DNA of 64,000 nt from QQVM01 sp964544885 (GCA_964544885.1 CAZJDX010000003.1:62001-126000), one strand, 5' to 3'; positions 26,075-35,585 are shown, counted from the stretch's first letter. Notes: generated by a model not told the origin, from the sequence alone. Program-made: numbers and translations.

Positions 26075-27259
26075 GTGAGATTTCTGAGTGCAGACCTGAT
26101 TTTCCCGGTTAGTTCGGCTCCCATGAGGGACGCCGTATTGGTTACGGAGGATGACGGAACCATCCTTGATCTGCTTTCGGATGCGGATTCTCTTCCCGGG
26201 GATGCCTCAATCGAAAGATTCAGAGGGTTCCTTTGTCCGGGTTTTGTGAATGCGCACTGCCACCTGGAACTTTCTTACCTCAAAGGAAGGATCAGAGGCA
26301 AGGGAGGACTTCCGGCTTTTATCACAGACCTGGTAAATTCAAGAAATGCGGGTCCTGATGAAATCGTCGCCGCCGCCTATGACGCAGACAGCGAGATGGT
26401 GTCGAATGGCATTGTTGCTGTTGGAGATATCAGCAATGACAATTCAAGTATTCAGGTCAAGGTGAACAGCCGTATACATTATCATTCCTTCATCGAGTTG
26501 TTTGACCTGGACAGCACAAGAGCTCATGATGTTTTCAATAAAGGGCTGTCCCTTTATGATGACTTTGCAAATAAATCGCTTAGAGCATCGATCGTTCCGC
26601 ATTCGCCTTATTCGGTCTCAACAAAACTATTCAAGCTTATTTCAGACCACGCCTATGTCAATGATTCGGTCCTCTGTATGCATAATCAGGAATGTGCCGG
26701 TGAGACTGAGATGTACCTCAGTGGTACGGGTGACCTGTTGCAGACGCTGAAAAAACTCACCGGTTCATTCAGCGAATGGAAACCAACCGGTTTCAGAAGC
26801 CTTGCATCGGCTTTTGTTCATTTGCCAAAGTGCAATAAGATACAGTTTGTACATAATACCTACAGTCAGCAGGAAGATATCCGATGGGCGCATCTTTACA
26901 GTCTATTTGTGTGGTGGTGCCTTTGCCCGGGAGCAAACCTGTATATTGAAAACAAGTTACCTGATGTTACCGTGTTCATGAAAGAAATGGCCAGGATCAC
27001 AGTAGGTACTGACAGTTACGCCTCAAACGACGCGCTTTCCATACTCAATGAGTTAAAGACCCTGCACAAGAATTTTCCAGATCTGAAATTCAGCGAAAGC
27101 ATTGTCTGGGCAACCCGGAATGGCGCGGAATTTTTAGGGATCGATAAACAATTCGGAAGCCTGGAAAAATACCGTAAACCCGGGGTCAACTGGATCGGGA
27201 ATACTGATCCGGAAAAAATCGCGCTCACGGAATCATCATTTGTTGTACCTCTGTTTTGA
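26075..27259 (+). CDS. Metal-dependent amidohydrolase (TRZ/ATZ, aminodeoxyfutalosine deaminase-like)
   Basis: A 394-residue amidohydrolase-superfamily enzyme. The metal ligands are visible: HxH (H61, H63) in GFVNAHCHLELS, a histidine in CMHNQECAGE, one in QFVHNTYS, and the aspartate in VGTDSYASND. The N-terminal and C-terminal strands form the usual composite beta-sandwich. It begins with GTG at 26075; the next in-frame ATG would remove the first strands. The family deaminates or hydrolyses N-heterocycles and includes futalosine-pathway deaminases for menaquinone; no other mqn gene is nearby, so the substrate is unassigned. Divergent from rlmN. Confidence 0.82.
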   Translation: MRFLSADLIFPVSSAPMRDAVLVTEDDGTILDLLSDADSLPGDASIERFRGFLCPGFVNAHCHLELSYLKGRIRGKGGLPAFITDLVNSRNAGPDEIVAAAYDADSEMVSNGIVAVGDISNDNSSIQVKVNSRIHYHSFIELFDLDSTRAHDVFNKGLSLYDDFANKSLRASIVPHSPYSVSTKLFKLISDHAYVNDSVLCMHNQECAGETEMYLSGTGDLLQTLKKLTGSFSEWKPTGFRSLASAFVHLPKCNKIQFVHNTYSQQEDIRWAHLYSLFVWWCLCPGANLYIENKLPDVTVFMKEMARITVGTDSYASNDALSILNELKTLHKNFPDLKFSESIVWATRNGAEFLGIDKQFGSLEKYRKPGVNWIGNTDPEKIALTESSFVVPLF

Positions 27260-27570
27260 GCAGAGAAACTTTAAATAACTTTTCCTGTATCGAGAAGAGC
27301 TTTGTATCTGCTGATGGACGGGTATGCCCCTGAACAATAGAAAACATTTTTGAACATTATTTTGGTAAGAAATGTGTCATTTTTTACATGAAATTTTAAT
27401 TAAATTTTATTTATTGCGTTAGATATCCTTGAATTGACGAAACGTTTTAAGTGCAATTCAGTATATTTATAAGTCGGTTTACTGATGATAAGTCAGCTTT
27501 CACCAATAATTGATTGACATTCATCCAGGAGGGGCTTATATTCATTTTAAGAAAACTGCGAAGGATTGAG
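27260..27570. other. AT-rich intergenic region, no gene seen
   Basis: About 310 bases before the LysM carboxypeptidase gene, very AT-rich around 27340-27420. A TTG-initiated extension of the downstream frame reaches 27514 but has no signal-peptide character. A TATATTTA at 27462-27469 is one mismatch from a -7 box but has no well-spaced partner. No terminator hairpin was clear. Confidence 0.5.
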
Positions 27571-29121
27571 ATGATGAGAAAAATGCATCGTGGAATATTG
27601 TTTTTTGTATTAACCTCAGCCATGGGCTCAATGCTCATGGTCTTCAGCGTTTCTGCAAATTCCGGTGTATTGTCTTCAGACACCCTCAATGCGCTGAATC
27701 CTGACAAGCTGAGTGATCTTATTTCCCTGAAGAAAGAGTTGGCTCTGAACGTAAATGAGTCGGAAGTACGGGCCGGAATGCTATATGACGTGGAGAACAG
27801 GCAGGTCATCTGGCAAAAGAATATGTATAATGCCTACCCGATAGCTTCCCTGACTAAAATGATGGTTGCCTTGCTTGCGGTTGAGGATGTTCGTAATGGG
27901 ATAGTCGCATGGGAAGATAAAGTCCAATGGACCAGGATCGAGTACCGGGGTCGCGGTAAAAACAGGCGTAAGGTCAGTTCAACGGTCAGTTATACACTTC
28001 GAGACCTCTTTAAAGCTTCCATGATCGCCTCCAACAACGAATGTTCTGAACAAATGGCAAGATTCCTGGGTAAGGGGGACCTGCCGGCTGCGATAAACAG
28101 GATGAATATACGGGCAAGAGAACTTGGCATGCAGAATACTTTTTATGGTAATCCTACCGGATTACCGGCCTCGAAATGGATGAATGATAATTCATCCACT
28201 CCGATCGACCAGTTACTCCTTACACTTGAAATGCTGAAGTATCAGGAGATCCTTGAAATCGCAGGGATGGGATATGCCTCAATAGAGAATGGCAAGGCGA
28301 CCAGTGTCATCCGGAATCATAACAGACTTACTATTGATTACAGCGGGGAGGTTGATGGTTTAAAGACAGGATACACGAAACGCGCGGGTTTTTGTTTGGT
28401 TGCCACCACCGCTAAATGCGATCACAGAATTGTCGGTATACTTTTCGGTTGCAGGGGTCCTCAGATCCGGAATGATATCATGAGAGATCTTTTCAATGAT
28501 TATTATACTTCCATCGGACTAGACAAACTTGGACCCTATTGTGAGAATCCGCTGGCTGAAAAAACCGAAGTTAAATCACCGGCGAACGGGGAAATGGTTA
28601 CGGTAAAGGAGAAGGTAAGAAAAACCCACCAGGTCCGCTCCGGTGAAAGTCTTTCCCTGATCGCTGCAAAATACCGCTGCACGGTTCAGGATCTGAAGAA
28701 GTGGAATTCAAAAATTTCGAACTCCAACCGAATCTACGCCGGTCAAACACTAACGGTGTACAAGCATGTGGAACGGAAAGTATTCATAAAGCAACCGGCC
28801 AATGGATCTGAACTGGAGGATGACAATACCCTTGTTGAAAATCCCCCGGCGGCTTCGGATAATAATAAGACTGCAACAGCTTCAGCCAGTCCAAAAAAGG
28901 TTAACCCGGCACCTAAACAGAACACGCCGGTAAGGACAAGCCTGGCAAAGGCTGAAAAGACCGGTTATGTTTACCATACCGTCATGCCCGGAGACACGCT
29001 CACCAGCATTGCCAAAAAGTATGAAGGTACTACCGTAGAAGAGCTTAAGAGGATAAACCGCATCACGGATGCCCGGAATATTAGACCCGGAATGAAGATC
29101 AAGGTACTCGTTCAGAGTTAG
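27571..29121 (+). CDS. D-alanyl-D-alanine carboxypeptidase (S11, PBP5-like) with two LysM domains
   Basis: A periplasmic peptidoglycan carboxypeptidase that removes the terminal D-Ala from pentapeptides. The ATG at 27571 gives 516 residues with a hydrophobic signal (about 7-30); in-frame ATGs at 27574 and 27583 are also possible. The three penicillin-binding motifs are intact: SLTK at 93-96, SNN at 154-156 and KTG at 265-267. Two LysM domains follow, about 350-395 (THQVRSGESLSLIAAKY) and about 465-512 (YHTVMPGDTLTSIAKKYE), joined by a Pro/Ala/Ser/Asn-rich linker. LysM binds GlcNAc-containing glycan. Classic PBP5 instead has a C-terminal amphipathic anchor, so this is a fusion form. Confidence 0.93.
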   Translation: MMRKMHRGILFFVLTSAMGSMLMVFSVSANSGVLSSDTLNALNPDKLSDLISLKKELALNVNESEVRAGMLYDVENRQVIWQKNMYNAYPIASLTKMMVALLAVEDVRNGIVAWEDKVQWTRIEYRGRGKNRRKVSSTVSYTLRDLFKASMIASNNECSEQMARFLGKGDLPAAINRMNIRARELGMQNTFYGNPTGLPASKWMNDNSSTPIDQLLLTLEMLKYQEILEIAGMGYASIENGKATSVIRNHNRLTIDYSGEVDGLKTGYTKRAGFCLVATTAKCDHRIVGILFGCRGPQIRNDIMRDLFNDYYTSIGLDKLGPYCENPLAEKTEVKSPANGEMVTVKEKVRKTHQVRSGESLSLIAAKYRCTVQDLKKWNSKISNSNRIYAGQTLTVYKHVERKVFIKQPANGSELEDDNTLVENPPAASDNNKTATASASPKKVNPAPKQNTPVRTSLAKAEKTGYVYHTVMPGDTLTSIAKKYEGTTVEELKRINRITDARNIRPGMKIKVLVQS

Positions 29122-29145
29122 TACAATATTTTTTAATTTTTGCCG

Positions 29146-29153
29146 TAGTTTTG
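29146..29153 (+). promoter_or_regulatory. -7 box (TAGTTTTG) for the DUF4468 gene
   Basis: A perfect TAnnTTTG match ends 16 bases before the ATG at 29170. No -33 TTTG lies at the expected spacing. Confidence 0.4.
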
Positions 29154-29169
29154 TGTAAAACTACAACAG

Positions 29170-29736
29170 ATGAAATTCTCTTTTTTAAGTCTGCTGCTTT
29201 ATACACTTCCGTTTACCGGAATCCATTCACAGGATAAATCAAGTACTACCGCGACGCCTGTACCGGTAGATCCCATTACCAAAATGATCACCTATGAGGG
29301 TGTTGTTGAAGTCAAAGGAGTGACCGCCAAAACCCTCTATGAAAGATCGCTCGACTGGTTTAACACCAATTATAAGAACCCGACCGATGTGATCCGTGAA
29401 AATGACGTGGAAGGGAACCGGATAATGGGTAAGCATCGTTTTAAAGTCAGCAATCCACCCGATAAATCCGGAGTCAGAGGGGATGCCGGGCATGTTCAAT
29501 ACACGTTGACTATCGCTGCGCGTGACGGTCGTTTTAAATATGAAATCATTGAATTTGTCTGGAAGCAGGCATCAGTCTATCCCTGCGAAAAATGGCTTGA
29601 TAAGGAAGCTCCGGGCTATCAGGCGGTGTATAATGAATACCTGATTCAGATTGATCAGGAAATGACCGCTTTAATTGCTAATCTGAAAGATTACATCTCA
29701 CATGAGAAAGCGGTAAAGGATAAGGACAACTGGTAA
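29170..29736 (+). CDS. Secreted DUF4468 (TBP-like fold) protein
   Basis: A 188-residue protein with a signal peptide ending near GIHSQ. The mature part begins ITYEGVVEVKGVTAKTLYER and continues through strands and helices in the DUF4468 pattern, including a HVQYTLTIAARDGRFKYEI core and a YNEYLIQIDQEMTALI helix. DUF4468 proteins are small periplasmic or outer-membrane-associated proteins of Bacteroidota with no known function. It is monocistronic, with its own -7 box and a strong terminator after it. Confidence 0.82.
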   Translation: MKFSFLSLLLYTLPFTGIHSQDKSSTTATPVPVDPITKMITYEGVVEVKGVTAKTLYERSLDWFNTNYKNPTDVIRENDVEGNRIMGKHRFKVSNPPDKSGVRGDAGHVQYTLTIAARDGRFKYEIIEFVWKQASVYPCEKWLDKEAPGYQAVYNEYLIQIDQEMTALIANLKDYISHEKAVKDKDNW

Positions 29737-29781
29737 ACGTTCGATATATTTTTCAGATTAGCCTCTTGAGAAGATTGAAGA

Positions 29782-29810
29782 GCCTGCAATTTGTGCAGGC
29801 TTTTTTGTTT
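29782..29810 (+). terminator. Intrinsic terminator after the DUF4468 gene
   Basis: GCCTGCA (29782-29788) pairs with TGCAGGC (29794-29800) across a five-base loop and is followed by six T residues. Confidence 0.9.
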
Positions 29811-29848
29811 TCGTATTTTACAGGACAAATCTTCTAAATTTTAAAACT

Positions 29849-30706
29849 ATGAACTGGACTCCACTGATTATTGCTATTCTCGTTTTCCTGTTTCTTGGGA
29901 TCCGAATTGTCAGGCCTACACACAGGGCTCTTATTGAAAGGCTTGGAAAATATAACCGTTTTGCCAACCCCGGTTTTCACTGGATCATACCTGTGATCGA
30001 TAAAATGTACCAGGTAAATATCACCGAGCAAATGATAAATGCAGAGAGGCAGGAGATCATTACCTACGATAACCTGAATGCCAGCGTCGACGCCCAGGTC
30101 TATTTTAAGATCAAGATGGACGAAGAAAGCGTAAAAAATTCTCAGTACAACGTAAACAACATAGCCTATCAGATCGTCAATCTGGCTCGGACAACCTTAA
30201 GAAATATCATCGGTACGATGACTTTGAAGTCGGCCAACAGCGAGAGAGGAAAGATCAATAAGAGTCTTTATACAACGCTGCTGGATGAAACGGTAGGATG
30301 GGGTATTGAGATTGTGCGTACGGAATTGAAGGAGATAGATCCGCCTAAAGATGTTCAGGAGACCATGAATAAGATCGTTAAAGCCGAGAACGAAAAGATG
30401 GCAGCTATAGATTTCGCCACCGCTATGGAAACAAGGGCCGACGGAGAGAAGCGTGCCGAGATCAAAAAGGCGGAAGGTATACGGGCGGCCAAGATTCTTG
30501 AAGCCGAAGGGGAAGCCCAGGCCATTGCATTGGTCAATGAAGCCGCCGAAAAATATTTTGTTGGTAATGCGCAATTGCTCAGAAGACTTCAGGCTGTTGA
30601 AACAGCCATGGGTACCAATTCAAAGATTATTGTTCCTTCGGATAAGGACCTGGTCAACGTGATCGGTGATATGGCAGGGATTGTTCCGATTCCAAGACCC
30701 TCCTGA
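29849..30706 (+). CDS. SPFH/Band-7 (stomatin-like, paraslipin) membrane protein
   Basis: A 285-residue protein with one N-terminal membrane segment (residues 5-21), the SPFH domain (about 22-190, with RLGKYNRFANPGFHW and ANSERGKINKSLYTTLLDET) and a C-terminal coiled coil rich in Ala/Glu/Lys (EKRAEIKKAEGIRAAKILEA). Family members build ring-shaped oligomers on membranes and organise lipid domains or regulate proteases. The NfeD partner usually encoded next to slipins is absent here. It converges with ispD, 12 bases apart. Confidence 0.92.
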   Translation: MNWTPLIIAILVFLFLGIRIVRPTHRALIERLGKYNRFANPGFHWIIPVIDKMYQVNITEQMINAERQEIITYDNLNASVDAQVYFKIKMDEESVKNSQYNVNNIAYQIVNLARTTLRNIIGTMTLKSANSERGKINKSLYTTLLDETVGWGIEIVRTELKEIDPPKDVQETMNKIVKAENEKMAAIDFATAMETRADGEKRAEIKKAEGIRAAKILEAEGEAQAIALVNEAAEKYFVGNAQLLRRLQAVETAMGTNSKIIVPSDKDLVNVIGDMAGIVPIPRPS

Positions 30707-30718
30707 GAGAAAGCGGTT

Positions 30719-31387
30719 TTAAAGCAGTGATGATAAGGTTTCGGCGACAAGTAAGTCTTCAGGATAGGTAATCTTGATGTTCCATCTGTCCCCTTCCACC
30801 AGATGGATTTCATGTCCGGCTTTTTCAAGCAATGAAATTTCGTCGGTATAGCTGTTGTCTTTACGGTTTCGGAAAGCGTCCTTGATCAGTTTTGCCCGGA
30901 AACACTGAGGGGTCTGTACCTGAAAATAGACTGACCGGTCAACACTCCGGTTTTGTGTGTCATCCTTAATACGAAGGGAGTCAGAAGTATTTACAACCGG
31001 GCAAGCATTTCCGGCTCTTTCAGCCGTTGCGAAACATCTTTCGATAAGCCTCTGGCTTAACAATGGTCTCACGGCATCATGTATAGCCACCAGGCAATCT
31101 TCCGGTACGAGATCTAGTCCGGCTTTTGCGGAATCCGACCTTGTTGATCCACCGCTGACAACTTTCACCTGAGAGAGATGAGGAAAGATTTTCAGGTATT
31201 CATTCCAGTAATGCTTACCGGATTCTGGCAGAACCAGAAGTATGTTAATGTCTTTATCGAAGTCAAGGAACCTTTCAATCGTATGTATGAGCACAGGCTT
31301 TCCTTTGAAAGAGAGGAATTGCTTTGGAATTTCACTCTTCATGCGGTTGCCGCTTCCACCGGCTACGAGAATCACATATCTTTTCAT
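30719..31387 (-). CDS. ispD: 2-C-methyl-D-erythritol 4-phosphate cytidylyltransferase
   Basis: Third step of the MEP isoprenoid pathway: transfers CMP from CTP to MEP. The 222 residues match the family. The N-terminal glycine-rich CTP-binding loop AGGSGNRMKSEIPKQF is intact, as are the downstream HDAVRPLLS and VDRSVYFQVQTPQCF segments. It overlaps the upstream Wzz-like gene by 4 bases (ATGA), so the two are co-translated, linking isoprenoid precursor supply to surface polysaccharide genes. Confidence 0.95.
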   Translation of the reverse strand: MKRYVILVAGGSGNRMKSEIPKQFLSFKGKPVLIHTIERFLDFDKDINILLVLPESGKHYWNEYLKIFPHLSQVKVVSGGSTRSDSAKAGLDLVPEDCLVAIHDAVRPLLSQRLIERCFATAERAGNACPVVNTSDSLRIKDDTQNRSVDRSVYFQVQTPQCFRAKLIKDAFRNRKDNSYTDEISLLEKAGHEIHLVEGDRWNIKITYPEDLLVAETLSSLL

Positions 31388-32409
31388 ACAGACTCTTGAT
31401 GCCGGACCTCCACTTCACCGTTGTTTTTATTATTTGACATCAACACCCTGAAATAATTTTTATAACGCAGTTTGATATAAATGGAGTAGATAATTCCTGT
31501 AAACACAAGAAAACTTACAATGGCGCTGATCGTAAGTGATTGCCATCCGAGAGACCGGTGGCTTGGCCTGGCCAGGGTTACGATGTTAATGGTTGGAAGA
31601 TTATTTGATTCGATACTTTGAAGGGCCAGGGAGTAGGATATTTTGAGGCGGCTAAGATCTTCATTTGACCTTTCCATGGATGAGATGAGTTGATTGAGCC
31701 TGGATTGCAACTCAAGAAGGCCTGTTTGATTCGCAGTTTGTCTTTCAAGCCTCCCTAGCAGATTGTTGAGTTCTTCGAGTTGTCTGCTAAAGAGACCGGA
31801 ACGACGGATATTTTCTTCCTGCGTATTCTTAAGCAGGTTTTCGTACAACTGGAGTTTTTGCTTCATTGAGGCTACCAGAATTTTCCTGTTCAGTTCGTTG
31901 AGATAGCGTACGATTTCATTCGCGATATCCGCGGCCAGGTAACGGTGTGCATCCGAAACACTTACCTGAATGAGTTTAAAAGGAGATGTCTTAATACTGA
32001 TCCTGTTATTCAAAACAGCTATCGCTTTTTCATAGTAGAATTCAGCGCTCGTATCAATCCCGTAATGCGATACAAGATTGAACTTTTTGATGAGATGATC
32101 GGTCATGGCGGAAGAGTTAATCAACTGGTAGGCCCGGTCATATTGTTCCCCGGATTTGAGTAAATCCGGAATCCTGAATTCACTTTGAGAGGAAGAATTG
32201 CCTGCCTGACTCTCGCTGTTCAGAAAAAATGTCGCTGTCGAAGAATAGGTAAAAAGATTGTATCGGAGAAACCAGAAAGTAAATACCCCGGCAACAACGA
32301 TCAGCAGGAGGTAAAGCCACTTTCTCCGGTACAGGGCGAGCAGCACATCCTGTGTGCTTACCGTATTCACAGGGGAGATCTTTCTATCATTCATGGCATG
32401 TCCCGGCAT
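31384..32409 (-). CDS. Wzz-like polysaccharide chain-length/export protein
   Basis: A 341-residue inner-membrane protein (336 if the ATG at 32394 is used). A membrane segment near 31-50 (WLYLLLIVVAGVFTFWFL) and a second near 288-310 flank a periplasmic region of about 240 residues with long coiled coil (NLLGRLERQTANQTGLLELQSRL begins one heptad run). This is the polysaccharide co-polymerase layout that controls O-antigen or exopolysaccharide length. No tyrosine-kinase domain is fused. The divergent neighbour is an O-antigen-ligase-like protein, consistent with the role. Confidence 0.85.
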   Translation of the reverse strand: MPGHAMNDRKISPVNTVSTQDVLLALYRRKWLYLLLIVVAGVFTFWFLRYNLFTYSSTATFFLNSESQAGNSSSQSEFRIPDLLKSGEQYDRAYQLINSSAMTDHLIKKFNLVSHYGIDTSAEFYYEKAIAVLNNRISIKTSPFKLIQVSVSDAHRYLAADIANEIVRYLNELNRKILVASMKQKLQLYENLLKNTQEENIRRSGLFSRQLEELNNLLGRLERQTANQTGLLELQSRLNQLISSMERSNEDLSRLKISYSLALQSIESNNLPTINIVTLARPSHRSLGWQSLTISAIVSFLVFTGIIYSIYIKLRYKNYFRVLMSNNKNNGEVEVRHQESV

Positions 32410-32558
32410 AATTGAAATCTATGAAGTAATGTTAAGAAATAATCTCATTCCAAAACAAGGAATTTTGTAAACTGCATCCAATTAGAAGTGAAGGATCCGT
32501 GTTGCCGGAAGCGGGAGATGTTATCGCGTATATTTTTCCGCTGAGTTGTGGCTGTCGT

Positions 32559-34646
32559 ATGAAAGGAACTAAACTCTCTTTATTCTCACTTTTTTTTCTG
32601 GCGGGTCTGTTTATTCTCCTGCCTTCTATCAGGCTTGAATCTACCCAGGATCCGGGACTGGCCATGCGATTCCTTGTCTGTTCCGCCGGTATGATGATCT
32701 TTTATGCCTATTCAATATTCCGGATGCCGGATGTTGAAGTTGGTTCCAGCTCCGGAAAGTTTGTCTTCATCCTGATTGCGACCATTGCATGGATGCTTAT
32801 TTCCACCCTTTCCTCCATCAATACTTTTGATGCGTTATGGGAGATCTCCAGATTGAGTGTATTGTATCTCTTTTTCTTTACCAGTTTTATACTCTTCAGT
32901 GGAAAAAAGGGAATCGCAGGAATCGCCGGCAGGTTCTGCATTCCGGCGCTGATCATTTTCAGCGCGTATGCCTTCGTGCAACTCCTCCCTGCTATTTCGG
33001 ATTTTTTTCAATCCGGTAAGCCATTCCGGATTGACCTTGGTATAGGAAGCAGTCTGGGGAATAAGAATTTTTTTGCGGAAGTTCTGGTTATGATTTTTCC
33101 ATTGTTGTTCCGGAATTTTTTCGATAGTACCGGGAAATGGAGAGTGTTTTATGTGATCGCTTTATTCCTTTGCTTTGGATGGATCATTATTCTCCAATAT
33201 GTGGCAGCATGGCTCGCATTGATTACCGCATTTGTGTTTTCATTACTGGTTCCGGGTCTTTCCTTCATCTCATTCAGTAAGGTTGGGGTAAAAAGAAGTA
33301 AGAATCGACCATGGGCCATGCTGGTGATCGCTTTGGTTATTCTGCTCTCAGTTTTGTCTGTAGCCGGCCGTTACGGGAGCTTTGAAAATTTCAGGGGAAA
33401 GATCAATGTGGCAAAACAATATCTCAACAATCCCGGAATCATAGACAGTACAAGTACTTTCAATGATAACAGTGTTTTTGAAAGAATCCTGCTGTGGAGG
33501 AACAGCCTCCGTATGATCTCAGACCATCCACTGACCGGCGTTGGAATGAATAACTGGAAGTTGTTACAGCCACAGTATGGCATCGGTGGAACACCTTTTA
33601 TTAATACCGGGATGGTACATTTTGAGCATCCGCACAATGATTTTCTTCTGATCCTCTGCGAACAGGGTCCGGTGGGTTTGATCCTTTACATTGCCTTTTT
33701 TGTTTTTCTTATAGTAAAATCATTACAATTCAGATGCGGTACTGAGGATGTCAGGCATAAGAGTTTGCTTTCCTGGTTATGTTTTTCCCTGGTCGCATTT
33801 GCCGTGCTGTCTTTTTTTGGATTTCCACGATCCAGGTTTTATGCTATGCTGCTCCTGATGTTTTATGCAGCCATAATTCTGCTTAATGACCCTGAAAGAA
33901 GGACTAGGGTAAGCAACAAAAATCATGGCTACAGACTGTTCCTCATAGTAAGCCTTTGCATATCAATCCTTGGTGTATTTGCCTCATGGTCAAGATATCA
34001 GGGAGAGTTGCATACACGAGAAATGCTAAAAGCGCAATTCGCAAAAAATTTTGCCAGAATGGAAAGAGAAGCAGATAAGGCGGCATCATGGTTTTACAAG
34101 ATGGATCATACCGCTACACCACTTGCATGGTACAAGGGTATGGCACATTTTTACAGCGGAAATATTGATGCGGCCATTCCGCTGTATGAAGAGGCATTGG
34201 CCATAAATCCAAATCATCTCAGAATAATAAATGATCTGGCGACATGTTATGAAAGAAAGGGTGATTACACCCGAGCCATTGAAAAGTATAAAGATGGCCT
34301 GAAGATAGCTCCGTTTTTTACAGAAGGCTTGTTAAATCTTTCTGCTACTTATTATAATTTGGGATTGAAGGATTCGGCCTTATCCGCAATAAACAAGGTA
34401 CAACTGTTGAAAATATCCCATCGTGAAAAAGTTAATTACGAGCTCTATCTCAATACCATACTTGAAGCGATGGCTGTTGAATATGTTGACTCGAACTTTA
34501 CAGGTTTAAAAGCCGAAGAGTTGAAGGGTAGGATCAGAAACCGGGAGTTTGGACTACCGGAACTTTATAAAAATTCATCTCGAAGTGGAGATTCATTTAG
34601 TAACGCTCTGGACAGCTTGCTGAGAATAAAGCGCAATGAGAATTGA
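32559..34646 (+). CDS. O-antigen ligase/polymerase-like membrane protein with C-terminal TPR repeats
   Basis: A 695-residue protein starting at the ATG at 32559; an upstream GTG frame adds 20 implausible residues. About 11-12 membrane segments fill residues 5-470. A large loop has the Wzy_C features: NSVFERILLWRNSLRM with an arginine, LTGVGMNNW, and FEHPHNDFLLILCEQG with a histidine. The last 200 residues are TPR-like (AWYKGMAHFYSGNIDAAIPLYEEAL type units, about 535-625). WaaL/Wzy family members join or polymerise und-PP-linked glycans in the periplasm. Whether this one ligates or polymerises cannot be told. The gene is divergent from the Wzz-like gene. Confidence 0.87.
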   Translation: MKGTKLSLFSLFFLAGLFILLPSIRLESTQDPGLAMRFLVCSAGMMIFYAYSIFRMPDVEVGSSSGKFVFILIATIAWMLISTLSSINTFDALWEISRLSVLYLFFFTSFILFSGKKGIAGIAGRFCIPALIIFSAYAFVQLLPAISDFFQSGKPFRIDLGIGSSLGNKNFFAEVLVMIFPLLFRNFFDSTGKWRVFYVIALFLCFGWIIILQYVAAWLALITAFVFSLLVPGLSFISFSKVGVKRSKNRPWAMLVIALVILLSVLSVAGRYGSFENFRGKINVAKQYLNNPGIIDSTSTFNDNSVFERILLWRNSLRMISDHPLTGVGMNNWKLLQPQYGIGGTPFINTGMVHFEHPHNDFLLILCEQGPVGLILYIAFFVFLIVKSLQFRCGTEDVRHKSLLSWLCFSLVAFAVLSFFGFPRSRFYAMLLLMFYAAIILLNDPERRTRVSNKNHGYRLFLIVSLCISILGVFASWSRYQGELHTREMLKAQFAKNFARMEREADKAASWFYKMDHTATPLAWYKGMAHFYSGNIDAAIPLYEEALAINPNHLRIINDLATCYERKGDYTRAIEKYKDGLKIAPFFTEGLLNLSATYYNLGLKDSALSAINKVQLLKISHREKVNYELYLNTILEAMAVEYVDSNFTGLKAEELKGRIRNREFGLPELYKNSSRSGDSFSNALDSLLRIKRNEN

Positions 34647-34765
34647 CGGAAGATTTGCACGGAAAGAAGCGCACCGATTGAGCTGCCGGTCAGTGAGCTT
34701 AAAGTTATTCACCGGATGCATATAACGCCCTGTACTATTCAAGGGATTTAAGCACTCCGGAACTT

Positions 34766-35170
34766 TCAGAAATTCTGCAAGGACATCCCCAGCAAATGGA
34801 TGCCGGTGGAAAAACTAAGCGCAAGGGCTGAGGAAACCAAAACAATTTCCCACACCCGTTTTCTGTCCTTCCTGATATTCTCCTTGTCGGATACTTCATT
34901 CAGATTTCCGAGCCGTTGAAAATTATACAAGCTGAAGAAGCCAAACAGAATGCAGAACCGGTATTTGACTTCAAGCGAGAGTACAATGAGGGCAAAGGAG
35001 GAGATCACGAGTAAAAGCCAAAGCATGAGAGAATGACAATAAAACAGGCATGATGCGGTAAAGAAAAGAGTAAGAGCAAGAAAGAGCCAGATGAATTTTT
35101 TCCGGACATTCACTTCCTTATTACCGATATTACAAATCCCCGGGCTGTATTGATCTTTCTTTTCTTCCAT
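34766..35170 (-). CDS. Small membrane protein, unknown
   Basis: A 134-residue protein that I do not recognise. It has two close membrane segments (about 27-42 and 48-65), a third short hydrophobic stretch (RFCILFGFFSLYNF), a charged loop with DKENIRKDRKR, and a C-terminal hydrophobic segment (about 107-127). The start is the ATG at 35170. It stands alone between the O-antigen ligase-like gene (convergent) and the tRNA. Confidence 0.65.
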   Translation of the reverse strand: MEEKKDQYSPGICNIGNKEVNVRKKFIWLFLALTLFFTASCLFYCHSLMLWLLLVISSFALIVLSLEVKYRFCILFGFFSLYNFQRLGNLNEVSDKENIRKDRKRVWEIVLVSSALALSFSTGIHLLGMSLQNF

Positions 35171-35392
35171 GAGCGGCCGAGATTCTGAACAAGTTGCAAT
35201 GTAAAAAGTTTTTATGTCTGATCGGATAAAATCAAATCAATTCAGGTTATTTTTGACATGCGCAGGATCCGCTTTGTAAAAAATTTTCATAAACCGAAAG
35301 GAAAGGATATTTTCGCCTTCCGTTTGCAGGCCTTCTCAGACCGGGGCTCGTCAAAACGAATTAAGATTTTCTGCAAAGCTTCCGGAACGGGA

Positions 35393-35400
35393 TAAATTTG
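35393..35400 (+). promoter_or_regulatory. -7 box (TAAATTTG) for tRNA-Arg
   Basis: A perfect TAnnTTTG match ends 13 bases before the tRNA. A TTTC one mismatch from TTTG lies 21 bases upstream (35368-35371). Confidence 0.6.
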
Positions 35401-35413
35401 CATCATTCAAAAT

Positions 35414-35488
35414 GGCCTCATAGTTCAACGGATAGAATAGAAGTTTCCTAAACTTTAGATCCCAGTTCGATTCTGGGTGAGGCTACCA
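35414..35488 (+). tRNA. tRNA-Arg (anticodon CCU)
   Basis: A complete cloverleaf of 75 bases: acceptor GGCCTCA paired with TGAGGCT (one G-T at the first pair), D arm GTTC/GAAT, anticodon stem GAAGT/ACTTT with loop TTCCTAA and anticodon CCT at 35447-35449, four-base variable loop, T arm CCCAG/CTGGG with loop TTCGATT, discriminator A and an encoded CCA. It reads AGG codons. Confidence 0.95.
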
Positions 35489-35585
35489 GATAACTGAAGA
35501 ATCAGTTCAACGTTTTCAACGTTAATTTTGAACCGGGCCGGTGAATAAGTTTTCCGGACATCAGTTATTTTATGTCGCGAATAAA

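Noticed and set aside
30700..35500. Capsule or O-antigen island of foreign origin
   Set aside because: No glycosyltransferase block, transposase, integrase or composition shift by eye; the tRNA shows no 3' duplicate or integrase beside it.
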